From: UBA1724 sp051884615
GTDB taxonomy: Bacteria > Verrucomicrobiota > Lentisphaeria > Oligosphaerales > Oligosphaeraceae
Direction: 5' to 3'
Assembly (NCBI GenBank): GCA_051884615.1
Contig: JBJEVT010000018.1
Location: 62,001-126,000 of the forward strand
DNA: 64,000 nt
In this document: positions 56,231 to 64,000 of the stretch, piece after piece
Position numbering within the stretch: the first letter of the stretch is position 1
Layout: every line of letters starts with the position of its first letter
Position numbers and translations under genes: made by a program
The notes under the pieces: model-generated
Database searches by the model: none
The model's input: only the letters and a program-made list of their open reading frames with translations
Told to the model about the DNA's origin: nothing

Positions 56231-56383
56231 ATGCCCTCCGAAATCATCCAGCTGGCCTGCACCGAGTGCAAGCGCCGCAACTACACCACGACCAAGAACA
56301 AGCGCAATACTCCTGGCCGTCTGGAAATGAAGAAGTATTGCAAGTGGGATCGCAAGGTCACCACCCACCGCGAAGTGCGGTAG
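56231..56383 (+). CDS. rpmG: Ribosomal protein L33
   Basis: A 50-residue large-subunit protein, MPSEIIQLACTECKRRNYTT... ending KKYCKWDRKVTTHREVR. It keeps the first zinc pair CTEC (10, 13) and Cys 37, but the fourth ligand position is Asp instead of Cys. AAGGAG lies nine bases before the ATG. It lies between tuf and tRNA-Trp, as usual for rpmG near secE-nusG. Confidence 0.95.
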   Translation: MPSEIIQLACTECKRRNYTTTKNKRNTPGRLEMKKYCKWDRKVTTHREVR

Positions 56384-56417
56384 TCTTTCCGGCGATTTCC
56401 CGGTAGGATTTTCTCGC

Positions 56418-56493
56418 AGGAGAGTAGCTCAATTGGTAGAGCAGCGGTCTCCAAAACCGCAGGTCGCAGGTTCGATCCCTGTCTCTCCTGCCA
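56418..56493 (+). tRNA. tRNA-Trp(CCA)
   Basis: A 76-base cloverleaf. Acceptor AGGAGAG/CTCTCCT, D-loop AGCTCAATTGGTAGAGC, anticodon stem GCGGT/ACCGC with loop CTCCAAA (anticodon CCA), T-arm GCAGGTTCGATCCCTGT and encoded CCA. Placement before secE is conserved in many bacteria. Confidence 0.97.
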
Positions 56494-56566
56494 TTCTTGT
56501 TTTAAAGGCTTCCAGCCCCTCCCGGCGGCTCCCCCGCCGCCCGGACGATCAGGAACCCAGAGAACC

Positions 56567-56764
56567 ATGACCAACCCCATCAAGGCAATCCAGAATCTCT
56601 ATTTTGAGACCGTGGCGGAGATGAAGAAGTGCACCTGGCCCACCCGGAAGGAACTGATCCGTTCCACCGCCGTGGTGCTCACCAGCCTGGCCCTCCTCAC
56701 GGTGATGGTGCTGGTCTTCGACTGGGTCTCCCAGGGTTTCGTGAGACTCATCGCCGGAATGTAG
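56567..56764 (+). CDS. secE: Preprotein translocase subunit SecE
   Basis: The 65-residue single-span SecE of the Sec translocon. The amphipathic helix ETVAEMKKCTWPTRKEL is followed by one membrane segment (about 34-55). The short one-helix form is usual outside enterobacteria. It lies between tRNA-Trp and nusG. Confidence 0.97.
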   Translation: MTNPIKAIQNLYFETVAEMKKCTWPTRKELIRSTAVVLTSLALLTVMVLVFDWVSQGFVRLIAGM

Positions 56765-56822
56765 TCGACGGTCTCTCTTGAGGCCGGGATCTCTCTCCCC
56801 CTTGAAGAGTAGTGTCTGTACC

Positions 56823-57413
56823 ATGGAAAACATCGACAAGACCCAAAGCCATTGGTATGTTCTCCAGATCATGAGCGGTCAGGAGAACCGTGCCTTCAAG
56901 CTGATCCAAAACCGCCGGGAACAGGATGTCCGCGACGGCATTGACGATGGCGTGGACGACATCAAGATCCCCGTGGACAAGGTGGTGGTGGTGCAGACCA
57001 ACGCCAAGGGCGTGAAGAAGAGCGTCACCAAGGAACGGAAGCGCTATCCCGGCTACATCCTCATCCAGGCCAGAATCTATGGCGAGGATGGACAGTTGAA
57101 CGCCGAGGTCTGGGATATGCTGAAGGGCACCCAGGGTGTCATCGGATTCGTGGGCGGCGACCGCCCCGTGATGCTGAGCCCCAGCGATGTGGCGGAAATG
57201 ATGCGCATCGAGGAGGAGAACGAAACGGCAAAGCCCAAGGTGATGTTCAACGTGGGCGAAACGGTCTCCATCAAGAATGGCGCCTTCCAGGGCTTCAACG
57301 CCGTGGTGGAGGCCATCGATGTGGAACGTGCCCGCCTCAAGGTCTCCGTGAATATCTTTGGACGCGCCACCGCCGTGGATTTGGGAACGGACGAGGTGGA
57401 GAAGGTCTCCTAG
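56823..57413 (+). CDS. nusG: Transcription termination/antitermination factor NusG
   Basis: Binds RNA polymerase and couples it to Rho or the ribosome. The 196-residue protein has the NGN domain (HWYVLQIMSGQENRAFKLIQNR, RYPGYILIQ, GVIGFVGGDRPVMLS) and the KOW domain (FNVGETVSIKNGAFQGFNAVVEAID). An insert around residues 37-45 (DDGVDD) is slightly acidic. The ATG at 56823 is chosen; a longer frame starts at 56778. A strong terminator follows 36 bases after the stop. Confidence 0.97.
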   Translation: MENIDKTQSHWYVLQIMSGQENRAFKLIQNRREQDVRDGIDDGVDDIKIPVDKVVVVQTNAKGVKKSVTKERKRYPGYILIQARIYGEDGQLNAEVWDMLKGTQGVIGFVGGDRPVMLSPSDVAEMMRIEEENETAKPKVMFNVGETVSIKNGAFQGFNAVVEAIDVERARLKVSVNIFGRATAVDLGTDEVEKVS

Positions 57414-57449
57414 CAGCCCCCCATCTTTTCTCTCTCCCTTCTTTCTTTC

Positions 57450-57477
57450 GGGTCGCCCTCAACGGCGACCCTTTTTT
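57450..57477 (+). terminator. Strong intrinsic terminator after nusG
   Basis: Perfect stem GGGTCGCC/GGCGACCC around CTCAAC, followed by TTTTTT. It ends the tuf-rpmG-trnW-secE-nusG unit; the usual rplKAJL-rpoBC genes do not follow here. Confidence 0.9.
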
Positions 57478-57484
57478 GTTTCCC

Positions 57485-57690
57485 ACACAGAGGACGCTGC
57501 CGCTTCAACACGGAGCACACGGAGGCGCCTGCGGCCCACCCCGGATGACACAGAGGACGCTGCCGCTTCTTCAACACGGAGCACACGGAGGCGCCTGCGG
57601 CCCACCACGGATGACACAGAGGACGCTGCCGCTTCAACACGGAGCACACGGAGGCGCCTGCGGCCCACCCCGGATGACACAGAGGGTGGA
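57485..57690. repeat. Three tandem copies of a ~63-bp repeat
   Basis: GACGCTGCCGCTT begins units at 57493, 57556 and 57622 (spacings 63 and 66; the second carries an extra TTC). Each unit also has CACGGAGGCGCCTGCGGCCC and ACCCCGGATGACACAGAG. Near-identity between units, no stop codon in one frame of the plus strand, and related copies at 11.9 and 51.2 kb. From 57690 to 57875 there is GC-rich sequence with no gene. Confidence 0.9.
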
Positions 57691-57874
57691 AGACGGGGGC
57701 GTTCCGGCATCCGGCACCGGATGCCTTGTTGTTCCCGATTCCCCACGGAGAGAGAAAGCTCCTGCCGGAGCCCCCTCTCTCCATGGCGCCCCGGGACCAA
57801 CTTTCCCGGGCGGGATGCCCCGCCCGGGAACGCCCCCCTGACTATCTATTGGAAGTAACTCCTGGATTTCCAAC

Positions 57875-57927
57875 CCATCTAGGGCATCTAGCCCATCTAG
57901 AGCATCTAGGGCATCTAGTTTTCTAGA
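57875..57927. repeat. GGGCATCTAG decamer array
   Basis: CATCTAGGGCATCTAG and close variants occur five times in about 50 bases, ending TTTTCTAGATC. Same family as at 12.02, 27.0 and 51.0 kb. Confidence 0.8.
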
Positions 57928-57995
57928 TCCCCCCCGGCACGGCGGGTCCGGCAAGCCGGGTTCACAGAGGCCAGAGAGAGGGGGGATTTCCAGAT

Positions 57996-59987
57996 TTAGC
58001 CCTGTTCGGGGGTTGGTTCTGTCTCGAAGAGGAGCAGGGCGTAGCCTTCCACCTGGGGGACGGTGACCTTGCAGTATCCCTGTTCCTCCTGGAAGGGGAG
58101 TTCCTGGATTTTGCCGGCTGCCAGGCATCGCACCCGGGTCACGGGGATGTTGTCCAGCCGCAGGGCGATTTCTCCGTTGAGGACCACGGGGCGGTCGTCC
58201 ACCTCGATGGTGCCCAGTCGCTTTTCGGGGCAATAGGTCATGAGATGGACCATTCGCAGGTTTTCCTTGCTTTGGAGGAAGGCCCGGGCGAAGCTGGGGA
58301 GATGGCGGGTGTATAGCTGGGGGGCGGGATCCAGTTCTTTCAGGAGATTTTCCAGGAGGAGCCTGGTGTCCCGCATGGCCACCTTGGCGTAGCTTTGGAA
58401 GAGATTGGCCGCCAAGTAGAGGATGCCGCCCTTCCGGAGGAGGAGGGGGATGTCGGTCTTTTCCGCGGGGGGGGTGTAGTAGTTTACCCGGACGCCGTCC
58501 CATCCCTTGTGGCAGACGGGCCGGACGCAGAAGAGGAGGGGGGTGGCTCCCTCCGTGGCGGCCACCTGGAAGCCGTCTCCGAACCACTGGAGGGGCATTT
58601 CCGGAAGTCCCTGGCAGAAGGGGCCTTCCGGCTGGAAGTAGAGAGGCAGGAAGGGGGAGGGGCCCTGATAGAGCGCCGGCCACTCCTTCCTCATGGCGAA
58701 GGCCTTGCCTTCCGGATCCAGACCCGACTGCCCAGTGGCCAGAATCCGTCCTCCCCTGGCCAGATGGGCCTCCACCCGCCGGAGAATCTCCGGGGTGAAG
58801 GAAACCTGGTCCGGGAAAATCAGCAGCCTGTAGGACTCCCAGGAAACCGCCTCGGTGACGATGTCAAATTGCACCTTCAGCTCCGTCAGCATCCGGGTGG
58901 CTCCCTTCAGGGGGGCGTCGGAAGGATAGTTGCACAAGGGGGTGCGCCGGGGGAAGACCACGGCCACCTCCGGACGGTTCTCCGCTCCCAGGGTCCAGGG
59001 ATCGTACCACTGCAGCTCCCGGTAGAGGCTCTGGACCAGCCGGAACACCGGAAGGGGCCAGCGTCCGTCCGGGGGGAGATGGTCCGCCACATTGGGACGG
59101 AGGCCGTTGGCGACGCCGTAATAGAGGTCGTATTCCAGGCTTTCCCGGGTGCGGAGGCTCCCGAACTGTCCCCAGTCGATGAAACGCCCCGTCATGTTCA
59201 GAATCGGCTTTCCGCTCTTCCGCGCCAGGGGGCGCATGTAGTGGGCCATCAGGGGCAGCTGCTCGTAGCCGTTGCCCCAGGGGGCGGTAGGCAGACATTC
59301 CGCCTCCAGGTGGGTGTCGTAGTCCTCCATCTCCTCGAAGGGGCGGCCGTTGAAGAAGAAGCGCAGCCCGGGCTTCAGGGGAGCCAGCTGGTCGTGGAGC
59401 ATCCGCGCCAGGGCGTGGCCGGAGGCGTGGTTGAACCGCAGCACGGCCTCCTTGTCCCCGGGATCCACACCCTGGGCCTCCATCTTCTTCCGGCAGACGG
59501 GGCACACGCAGTCGGAGGCCGCCAGGCAGTCGAAGAAAAAGCCGTCCACATCGTACCAGGCCAGCACCTCCTTGGCCATGGCCAGAACGTATTCCCCGTA
59601 GCCGGAGTTGTAGCAGGCGCGGCGATAGTAGAGATCCTCCTGGGTGTATTTTCCCGGGGTGGCGCTGATCTCCTGCCACTCCGGATGCTCCCGCAGCACC
59701 TGGTCGCTGTAGTGGATGTTGAAATACGCGGAGAGGGCGATTCCCTGCTTGTGGCAGGCCCTGGCCAGGGAGCCGAAGACATCCTGCGTCAGGGCGGGAT
59801 GGGGCTTGCCCACCTTGGTGGGATAGTAGGCGTTCCCCTGGTTGCAGCAGGCGTGCAACGTCAGATAGTCCACCCCGCACTGGGAAATCTGACGCACAAA
59901 CTCCTCACCATCAAAGTGCTTCCCCACCTCCGGGGTGGTGATCATGGTGTGAAAGTCAAAAAACAGAGAGTAGCGGATGGAGTCCAT
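57996..59987 (-). CDS. Glycoside hydrolase-like protein (GHL6 and beta-galactosidase trimerisation-type domains)
   Basis: A 663-residue protein with no signal peptide. The N-terminal barrel (about 1-340) includes DYLTLHACCNQGNAYYPTKVGKPHP, DVDGFFFDCLAASDCVCPVC and LEAECLPTAPWGNGYEQLP, as in hypothetical glycosyl hydrolase family 6. A glutamine-amidotransferase-like middle domain (about 350-580) with LIFPDQVSFTPEILRRVEAHLARGGRILATG matches the beta-galactosidase trimerisation fold. Catalytic residues are not certain, nor is the substrate. Likely a cytoplasmic or unexported glycosidase. It is monocistronic with a good promoter. Confidence 0.75.
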   Translation of the reverse strand: MDSIRYSLFFDFHTMITTPEVGKHFDGEEFVRQISQCGVDYLTLHACCNQGNAYYPTKVGKPHPALTQDVFGSLARACHKQGIALSAYFNIHYSDQVLREHPEWQEISATPGKYTQEDLYYRRACYNSGYGEYVLAMAKEVLAWYDVDGFFFDCLAASDCVCPVCRKKMEAQGVDPGDKEAVLRFNHASGHALARMLHDQLAPLKPGLRFFFNGRPFEEMEDYDTHLEAECLPTAPWGNGYEQLPLMAHYMRPLARKSGKPILNMTGRFIDWGQFGSLRTRESLEYDLYYGVANGLRPNVADHLPPDGRWPLPVFRLVQSLYRELQWYDPWTLGAENRPEVAVVFPRRTPLCNYPSDAPLKGATRMLTELKVQFDIVTEAVSWESYRLLIFPDQVSFTPEILRRVEAHLARGGRILATGQSGLDPEGKAFAMRKEWPALYQGPSPFLPLYFQPEGPFCQGLPEMPLQWFGDGFQVAATEGATPLLFCVRPVCHKGWDGVRVNYYTPPAEKTDIPLLLRKGGILYLAANLFQSYAKVAMRDTRLLLENLLKELDPAPQLYTRHLPSFARAFLQSKENLRMVHLMTYCPEKRLGTIEVDDRPVVLNGEIALRLDNIPVTRVRCLAAGKIQELPFQEEQGYCKVTVPQVEGYALLLFETEPTPEQG

Positions 59988-60069
59988 AGGGGAAATGTCG
60001 TTGGGCGGGAGAGGGAAAAAGAGGAGGGCACGGGAGAAAATCCCCGTTCGCTAATCCGTATATGCGGAA

Positions 60070-60097
60070 AGTATAGGCACTTTTTTCGAGAAATCAA
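60070..60097 (-). promoter_or_regulatory. Promoter of the GHL6-like gene
   Basis: On the minus strand TTGATT (60097-60092) and TATACT (60075-60070) are 16 bases apart, giving a leader of about 75 bases to the start at 59987. The best -35/-10 pair in this part of the window. Confidence 0.65.
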
Positions 60098-60245
60098 GGG
60101 TCCCGGGGAAAATTTGGCGTGGGGCGCGGGGGGCAATTCCGGAAATTTTCCCTCCTCCATTTCGTAGGATTCCAATATATTATTCCCCTGCCCGTCACCG
60201 CTTCTCGGGGGTGGTGCGACAGGGGCAAGAGAGCCACTCTCAGCG

Positions 60246-61490
60246 ATGCTGACGCAACTTAAGGAAACGGTTGAGTTGGAAGAATTTTTGAAGTTCGACC
60301 GTGTGACCAAGTCATACGGTTCCCTGAAAGCGGTTGACGACGTCACCCTGACCATACGCAGGGGGGAGATCTTCTCCATCCTGGGGCCCAGTGGATGCGG
60401 GAAGACCACCCTTCTGCGGATGCTGGCCGGCTTTGACACGCCGGATTCCGGCCGCATTCTTCTGGACGGGGAGGACATCACGGACCAGCTTCCCAACGTG
60501 CGGAAGGTGAACACCGTCTTTCAGAACTACGCCCTCTTCCCCCACATGACGGTGCGGGAGAACATTGCCTTTGGTCTGAAGCTGAAGCATCTTCCCCGGA
60601 AGGTGATCGACCAGGAGGTGGACAAGATGCTGGCCATGATCCAGATGGAGGGGTGCGCCGACAAGAAGCCCAACCAGATTTCCGGGGGGCAGAAGCAGCG
60701 CACGGCCATCGCCCGCGCCCTGATCATGAAGCCCCGGGTGCTCCTGCTGGACGAGCCGCTGGCGGCCCTGGATTTGAAGCTGCGCCAGCGCATGAGCCTG
60801 GAGCTCTCCCTGATCCACGACGAGGTGGGCATCACCTTCATGTATGTCACCCATGACCAGAACGAGGCCATGAGCATCTCCGACCACATCGCCGTCATGC
60901 ACGACGGACGGGTGGAGCAGGTGGGCACCCCCGCGGAAATCTACGAGGCCCCCCGCACCAGCTTCGTGGCCGCCTTCATCGGCGACACCAATTTCTTCGA
61001 CGGACGCATCTCCGAGGTGGTGGACTCCGAATACTGCTGGCTGGACGTGCCCGAGCTGCCCCCGCTCCTGTGCTTCAACGACAAGAAGAAGGCCAAGGGC
61101 GACCTGGTGCACGTCTCCATCCGCCCGGAGAAATTCACCATCTCCGTGGACCGGCCCCAGACCGGCCCCAAGCAGAACGTCCTGCCCGCCACGGTGGAGG
61201 ACATCGTCTACCAGGGAGACCACACCCGCTACTGGGTGAGCATCGCCCCGGACTGGCGGGTGGCCGTCACCCGCCAGCACAACCGCTTCATGCTGGACGA
61301 ACGCCCCATCACCTGGGGAGACAAGGTCTTCATCTCCTGGCAATCCGACGACGGATTCATGCTGGAGCGCTACAGCGAGAAGGACGAGGATCTGCTGCAG
61401 ATGCCGCCCCAGCTTCCCGGCGACGAGCCTGTCCAGGAGTCCGCGCCTCCTCCCGCGAAGGAGGAGACGACGGAGGAGGAGCGGAAATGA
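60246..61490 (+). CDS. potA: Spermidine/putrescine ABC transporter ATP-binding protein
   Basis: The cytoplasmic ATPase of a polyamine importer. The 414-residue protein has LGPSGCGKTTLLRMLAG, Q-loop NTVFQNYALFPHMTVREN, signature ISGGQKQRTAIARA, LLLDEPLAALD and the H-switch VTHDQNEA. A C-terminal TOBE-like regulatory domain follows from about 240, ending in an acidic tail. It begins the potABC unit and overlaps potB by four bases (ATGA). A TATATT near 60176 is a promoter candidate. Confidence 0.93.
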   Translation: MLTQLKETVELEEFLKFDRVTKSYGSLKAVDDVTLTIRRGEIFSILGPSGCGKTTLLRMLAGFDTPDSGRILLDGEDITDQLPNVRKVNTVFQNYALFPHMTVRENIAFGLKLKHLPRKVIDQEVDKMLAMIQMEGCADKKPNQISGGQKQRTAIARALIMKPRVLLLDEPLAALDLKLRQRMSLELSLIHDEVGITFMYVTHDQNEAMSISDHIAVMHDGRVEQVGTPAEIYEAPRTSFVAAFIGDTNFFDGRISEVVDSEYCWLDVPELPPLLCFNDKKKAKGDLVHVSIRPEKFTISVDRPQTGPKQNVLPATVEDIVYQGDHTRYWVSIAPDWRVAVTRQHNRFMLDERPITWGDKVFISWQSDDGFMLERYSEKDEDLLQMPPQLPGDEPVQESAPPPAKEETTEEERK

Positions 61491-62371
61491 AGGCCCCGGA
61501 AATGCGCCGCCGCGCCCTGGGGGAGTATGCGGTCACCGCGCCCTCCCTCCTGTGGATGACGGTCTTCTTCCTCCTGCCCACCCTCATCATCTTCGCCATC
61601 TCCTTCCGGAGCCGCGGGGAGTTCGGGGGCATCGGGGACCAGTGGACCCTGGAGACCTTGAAGGCCCTCCGCTATCCCAACTACCCCTCCATCATCTGGA
61701 GGACCATCTGGATGAGCGTGGCCTGCACCGCCCTCACCCTGGCCATCGCCGTCCCCGTGGCCTACTACATCGCCCGGGTCTCCACCAAGGTGCGGGACAC
61801 GGTGCTGCTTCTGACCATCATCCCCTTCTGGACCAACTTCCTCATCCGCATCTTCGCCTGGAAGTCCGTCCTCCATCCCGACGGCCTCCTGAAGCACTTC
61901 CTGGTCTTCTGCCATCTTCTGCCGCCGGACGCGGTGCTTCTCTACCGGCCGGAGGCGGTGCTCCTGGTGATGGTCTACACCGAGCTGCCCTTCGCCATCC
62001 TGCCCCTCTACGCCGCCGCGGAGAAATTCGACTTCTCCCTGTTCGAGGCGGCCATGGATCTGGGGGCGAGCCGCCTCCACGCCTTCTTCCGGGTCTTCGT
62101 GCCGGGCATCGCCGACGGACTGCTCTCCGCCTGCCTCATGGTCCTGATCCCCTGCATCGGCTCCTATGTCATCCCGGACATGGTGGGCGACAAGGATTCC
62201 ATGATGATCGGCAACGTCATCGTCAAGATGACCCTGGAACACCGGAATCTTCCCGCCGCCGCCGCCCTCTCCTCCGTGATGACGGCGGTCATGTTCCTGC
62301 CGCTCCTCTATTTCCTCAAGGGAAAGAAACAGCCGGATGGCTCGGCCAAGCCGGCCAGGGAGGTGGTCTGA
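61487..62371 (+). CDS. potB: Spermidine/putrescine ABC transporter permease PotB
   Basis: A 294-residue inner-membrane permease with six hydrophobic helices. The EAA loop reads EAAMDLGASRLHAFFRVFVPGI (about 184-205), the contact with the ATPase. TIIPFWTNFLIRIFAWKSVL and CIGSYVIPDMVGDKDSMMIGNVI are typical of PotB. Start chosen from the ATGA overlap with potA. Confidence 0.93.
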   Translation: MKAPEMRRRALGEYAVTAPSLLWMTVFFLLPTLIIFAISFRSRGEFGGIGDQWTLETLKALRYPNYPSIIWRTIWMSVACTALTLAIAVPVAYYIARVSTKVRDTVLLLTIIPFWTNFLIRIFAWKSVLHPDGLLKHFLVFCHLLPPDAVLLYRPEAVLLVMVYTELPFAILPLYAAAEKFDFSLFEAAMDLGASRLHAFFRVFVPGIADGLLSACLMVLIPCIGSYVIPDMVGDKDSMMIGNVIVKMTLEHRNLPAAAALSSVMTAVMFLPLLYFLKGKKQPDGSAKPAREVV

Positions 62372-62372
62372 G

Positions 62373-63167
62373 ATGAGCATGCGCCGAAGCCATTTCCCCG
62401 CCATCCTCACCTGGACGGTGATCCTCTTCTTCTACGTCCCCATCCTGCTCCTGGTGGTGAACTCCTTCAACGCCAACCGGCAGGGCACCGTCTGGATGGG
62501 ATTCACCTTCCGCTGGTACAACGAGCTGTTCTCCGCCAAGGGGAGGGACATCTGGCGGGCCCTCTCCAACACCCTGATCGTGGCCACAATCTCCACCCTG
62601 ATTTCCACCTTCCTGGGAACCTGCGCCGCCTTCGCCCTTCATAAGTACAAGAGCCGCCTCCAAAACTTCCACTACTGCCTCATCTACACGCCCCTGGTGG
62701 TGCCGGAGATCCTCATCGGCATCAGCCTCCTGATCTTCTTCATCGCCCTGAAGGTGCAGCTGGGGCTGGCCACCATCGTCCTGGCCCACGCCACCTTCTG
62801 CACCAGCTATGTGGCCATGGCGGTCCTCTCCCGCCTCCAGGATTTCGACATGACCATCCTGGAGGCGGCCCGGGACCTGGGGGCGAGCCGCTGGGTCACC
62901 ACCTGGAAGGTCCTGGTGCCCATCATCCTCCCCGGCATCTTCGCCGGGGCCCTCCTGGCCTTCACCCTCTCCATCGACGACTTCGTCATCACCTTCTTCG
63001 TCAACGGGCCGGGCACCACGACCCTGCCCATCCAGATCCAGGGCATGATCAAACGGGGCGCCATGACCATGATCAATGCCCTCTCCACTCTTCTTCTCGC
63101 CATCACCTTCCTGGTGATTCTGGGTTGCCAGCTCATCATGAAGCGCAGCCAGCGCAACGCCGGCTAA
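62373..63167 (+). CDS. potC: Spermidine/putrescine ABC transporter permease PotC
   Basis: A 264-residue permease with six helices. It has FFYVPILLLVVNSFN, the EAA loop EAARDLGASRWVTTWKVLVPIILPGI and LSIDDFVITFFVNGPGTTTLPIQI, all PotC features. Start ATG at 62373 with GGAGG about ten bases upstream, one base after the potB stop. No potD (binding protein) is seen before the window ends, though it may lie beyond. Confidence 0.93.
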   Translation: MSMRRSHFPAILTWTVILFFYVPILLLVVNSFNANRQGTVWMGFTFRWYNELFSAKGRDIWRALSNTLIVATISTLISTFLGTCAAFALHKYKSRLQNFHYCLIYTPLVVPEILIGISLLIFFIALKVQLGLATIVLAHATFCTSYVAMAVLSRLQDFDMTILEAARDLGASRWVTTWKVLVPIILPGIFAGALLAFTLSIDDFVITFFVNGPGTTTLPIQIQGMIKRGAMTMINALSTLLLAITFLVILGCQLIMKRSQRNAG

Positions 63168-63198
63168 AGGGACCGCATACCTCGGGAGACGCCAAACC

Positions 63199-63921
63199 AT
63201 GCCAACGCTGAAAGAGTTCAATGCCCGCCATCGCCGGGAAAGCCTCTCTCTCTTTGAAGACGAAAGCCGTAGCAACTGCACGGTGGAGGAGGCAAAGGCA
63301 TACGAGAAAAGCCTCAGCCAGAGCCGCCGCCGCCGCGCCCTGCTGGTGGCCATTCCCCTGGTGGTGATTCTGGGGGGAGGCGGCATCTTCTGGCATTGCC
63401 ACAGCCAGGCGGCGGCACGGGAGGCGGCACGTCAGGAGGAGGAGCAGGCGAAGCGCCAGGCCCGCCAGGAGATTGTGGAGGGGCTGCCCTCGGCCAGGAT
63501 GGAGATCCGGATCCAGGGCGTCTCGGGGGACAGCACCCCGGGCCAGGTCACCTTCGTGGCGCAGCAGGCCCTGTGGCAGAAGCCCAGCGAGGTGCGGGTG
63601 GTGAAGATTTACAGCGGCATGCACGAACCCATTCCCTTCTCCATGAGCGTCAACGGGGAGACCTCTCTCCCGGTGGTGAACGAGGAGGGCCGGGAGCTGG
63701 AGCTGAATCTGGCGGACAACCGGGTGGACCCCGATCTGCTGGCGGCCGCCGTCTGCCAGGCGTGGAACCGCCTCTATCCCGAGGCCCAGCACCCCATGGA
63801 GATCAAGATTCCCCAGACGGAGGAAAGCCCGGCCCAGAAGTCGGAGAAGCAACGCCTGGAACGCTTCCAGAAAATCCCCCAGCTGGATGATCCCCGGATG
63901 GTGAACCCCTCCGACCACTAG
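63199..63921 (+). CDS. Single-span membrane protein of unknown function
   Basis: A 240-residue protein with a cytoplasmic basic segment (ending SQSRRRRA), one membrane helix (about 47-65, LLVAIPLVVILGGGGIF), a charged coiled-coil-like stretch rich in Arg, Gln and Glu (about 70-95), and an extracytoplasmic domain with a mixed beta pattern. I recognise no family. It begins 31 bases after potC and may belong to its operon. A further ATG at 63992 near the window edge may open the next gene. Confidence 0.6.
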   Translation: MPTLKEFNARHRRESLSLFEDESRSNCTVEEAKAYEKSLSQSRRRRALLVAIPLVVILGGGGIFWHCHSQAAAREAARQEEEQAKRQARQEIVEGLPSARMEIRIQGVSGDSTPGQVTFVAQQALWQKPSEVRVVKIYSGMHEPIPFSMSVNGETSLPVVNEEGRELELNLADNRVDPDLLAAAVCQAWNRLYPEAQHPMEIKIPQTEESPAQKSEKQRLERFQKIPQLDDPRMVNPSDH

Positions 63922-64000
63922 TCCTCCCCCGCCCCGCGGGGCGGCGGCGAGCCCCCCTCTCTTCCACCCGATTCCAACGTCAGCCCATCCTATGCGCGCC

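Noticed and set aside
57485..57690. CRISPR array
   Set aside because: The units are contiguous with no unique spacers and a unit length of 63-66 bases; no cas genes are present.
57476..57841. 121-codon plus-strand frame across the repeats
   Set aside because: It only translates the tandem repeat (HGAHGGACGPPRMTQ units) and has no start signal or homology visible.

Overview
The window is a GC-rich bacterial chromosome segment with a dense mixed housekeeping gene set and no phage, plasmid or transposase genes. Several traits point to the PVC superphylum, most likely Lentisphaerota: a stand-alone type II pseudopilin-like protein with the H-X9-DG domain, large beta-galactosidase-like orphan proteins, a PASTA-less Ser/Thr kinase with a DWG motif, DAP-type MurE, KdsB (so a Gram-negative LPS outer membrane), and many starts without a Shine-Dalgarno sequence. 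This placement is inference; no 16S gene is present.

Layout. 0-12 kb: kdsB coupled to an FAD-type oxidoreductase, a membrane glycosyltransferase, an EamA transporter, fsa, sfsA, a kinase-sensor fusion, an amidohydrolase, a GGQ-domain release-factor-like protein and proA. 12-15.7 kb: one very large secreted glycosidase-like protein. 15.9-22.8 kb: purC-purB-guaA-hisH-hisF-purA, centred on the AICAR/IMP node. 22.8-25.1 kb: a tryptophan attenuator with a WWW leader peptide in front of a TrpB2-type trpB, then the RNase P RNA. 25-34.5 kb: ptsI, a DEAD-box helicase, murE, ybaK, an ABC-F ATPase and a GltS-type symporter. 34.5-44 kb: a leftward recC-recB-recD-methyltransferase operon whose composition differs from its surroundings. 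44.6-51 kb: pseudopilin, a nucleotide-sugar epimerase and dehydrogenase, recA and murF. 51.5-54.3 kb: an overlapping operon of acyl-ACP thioesterase, rdgC, acpS and pncC. 54.4-57.5 kb: tRNA-Thr, tuf, rpmG, tRNA-Trp, secE, nusG, ended by a strong terminator. 58-64 kb: a second glycosidase-like protein and potABC with a membrane-anchored hypothetical protein.

How it works together. Wall and envelope precursors (kdsB, murE, murF, UDP-sugar enzymes), recombination and repair (recBCD, recA, rdgC), and translation factors are interspersed. Two intergenic repeat families, a ~63-bp unit and a CTAG-containing decamer, recur together at three loci (12.0, 51.1 and 57.6 kb); the decamer also occurs alone at 27.0 kb. 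A recurring -10-like motif, TATnnTAAGC, precedes several transcription units. The most notable find is the complete-looking trp leader and attenuator upstream of trpB.
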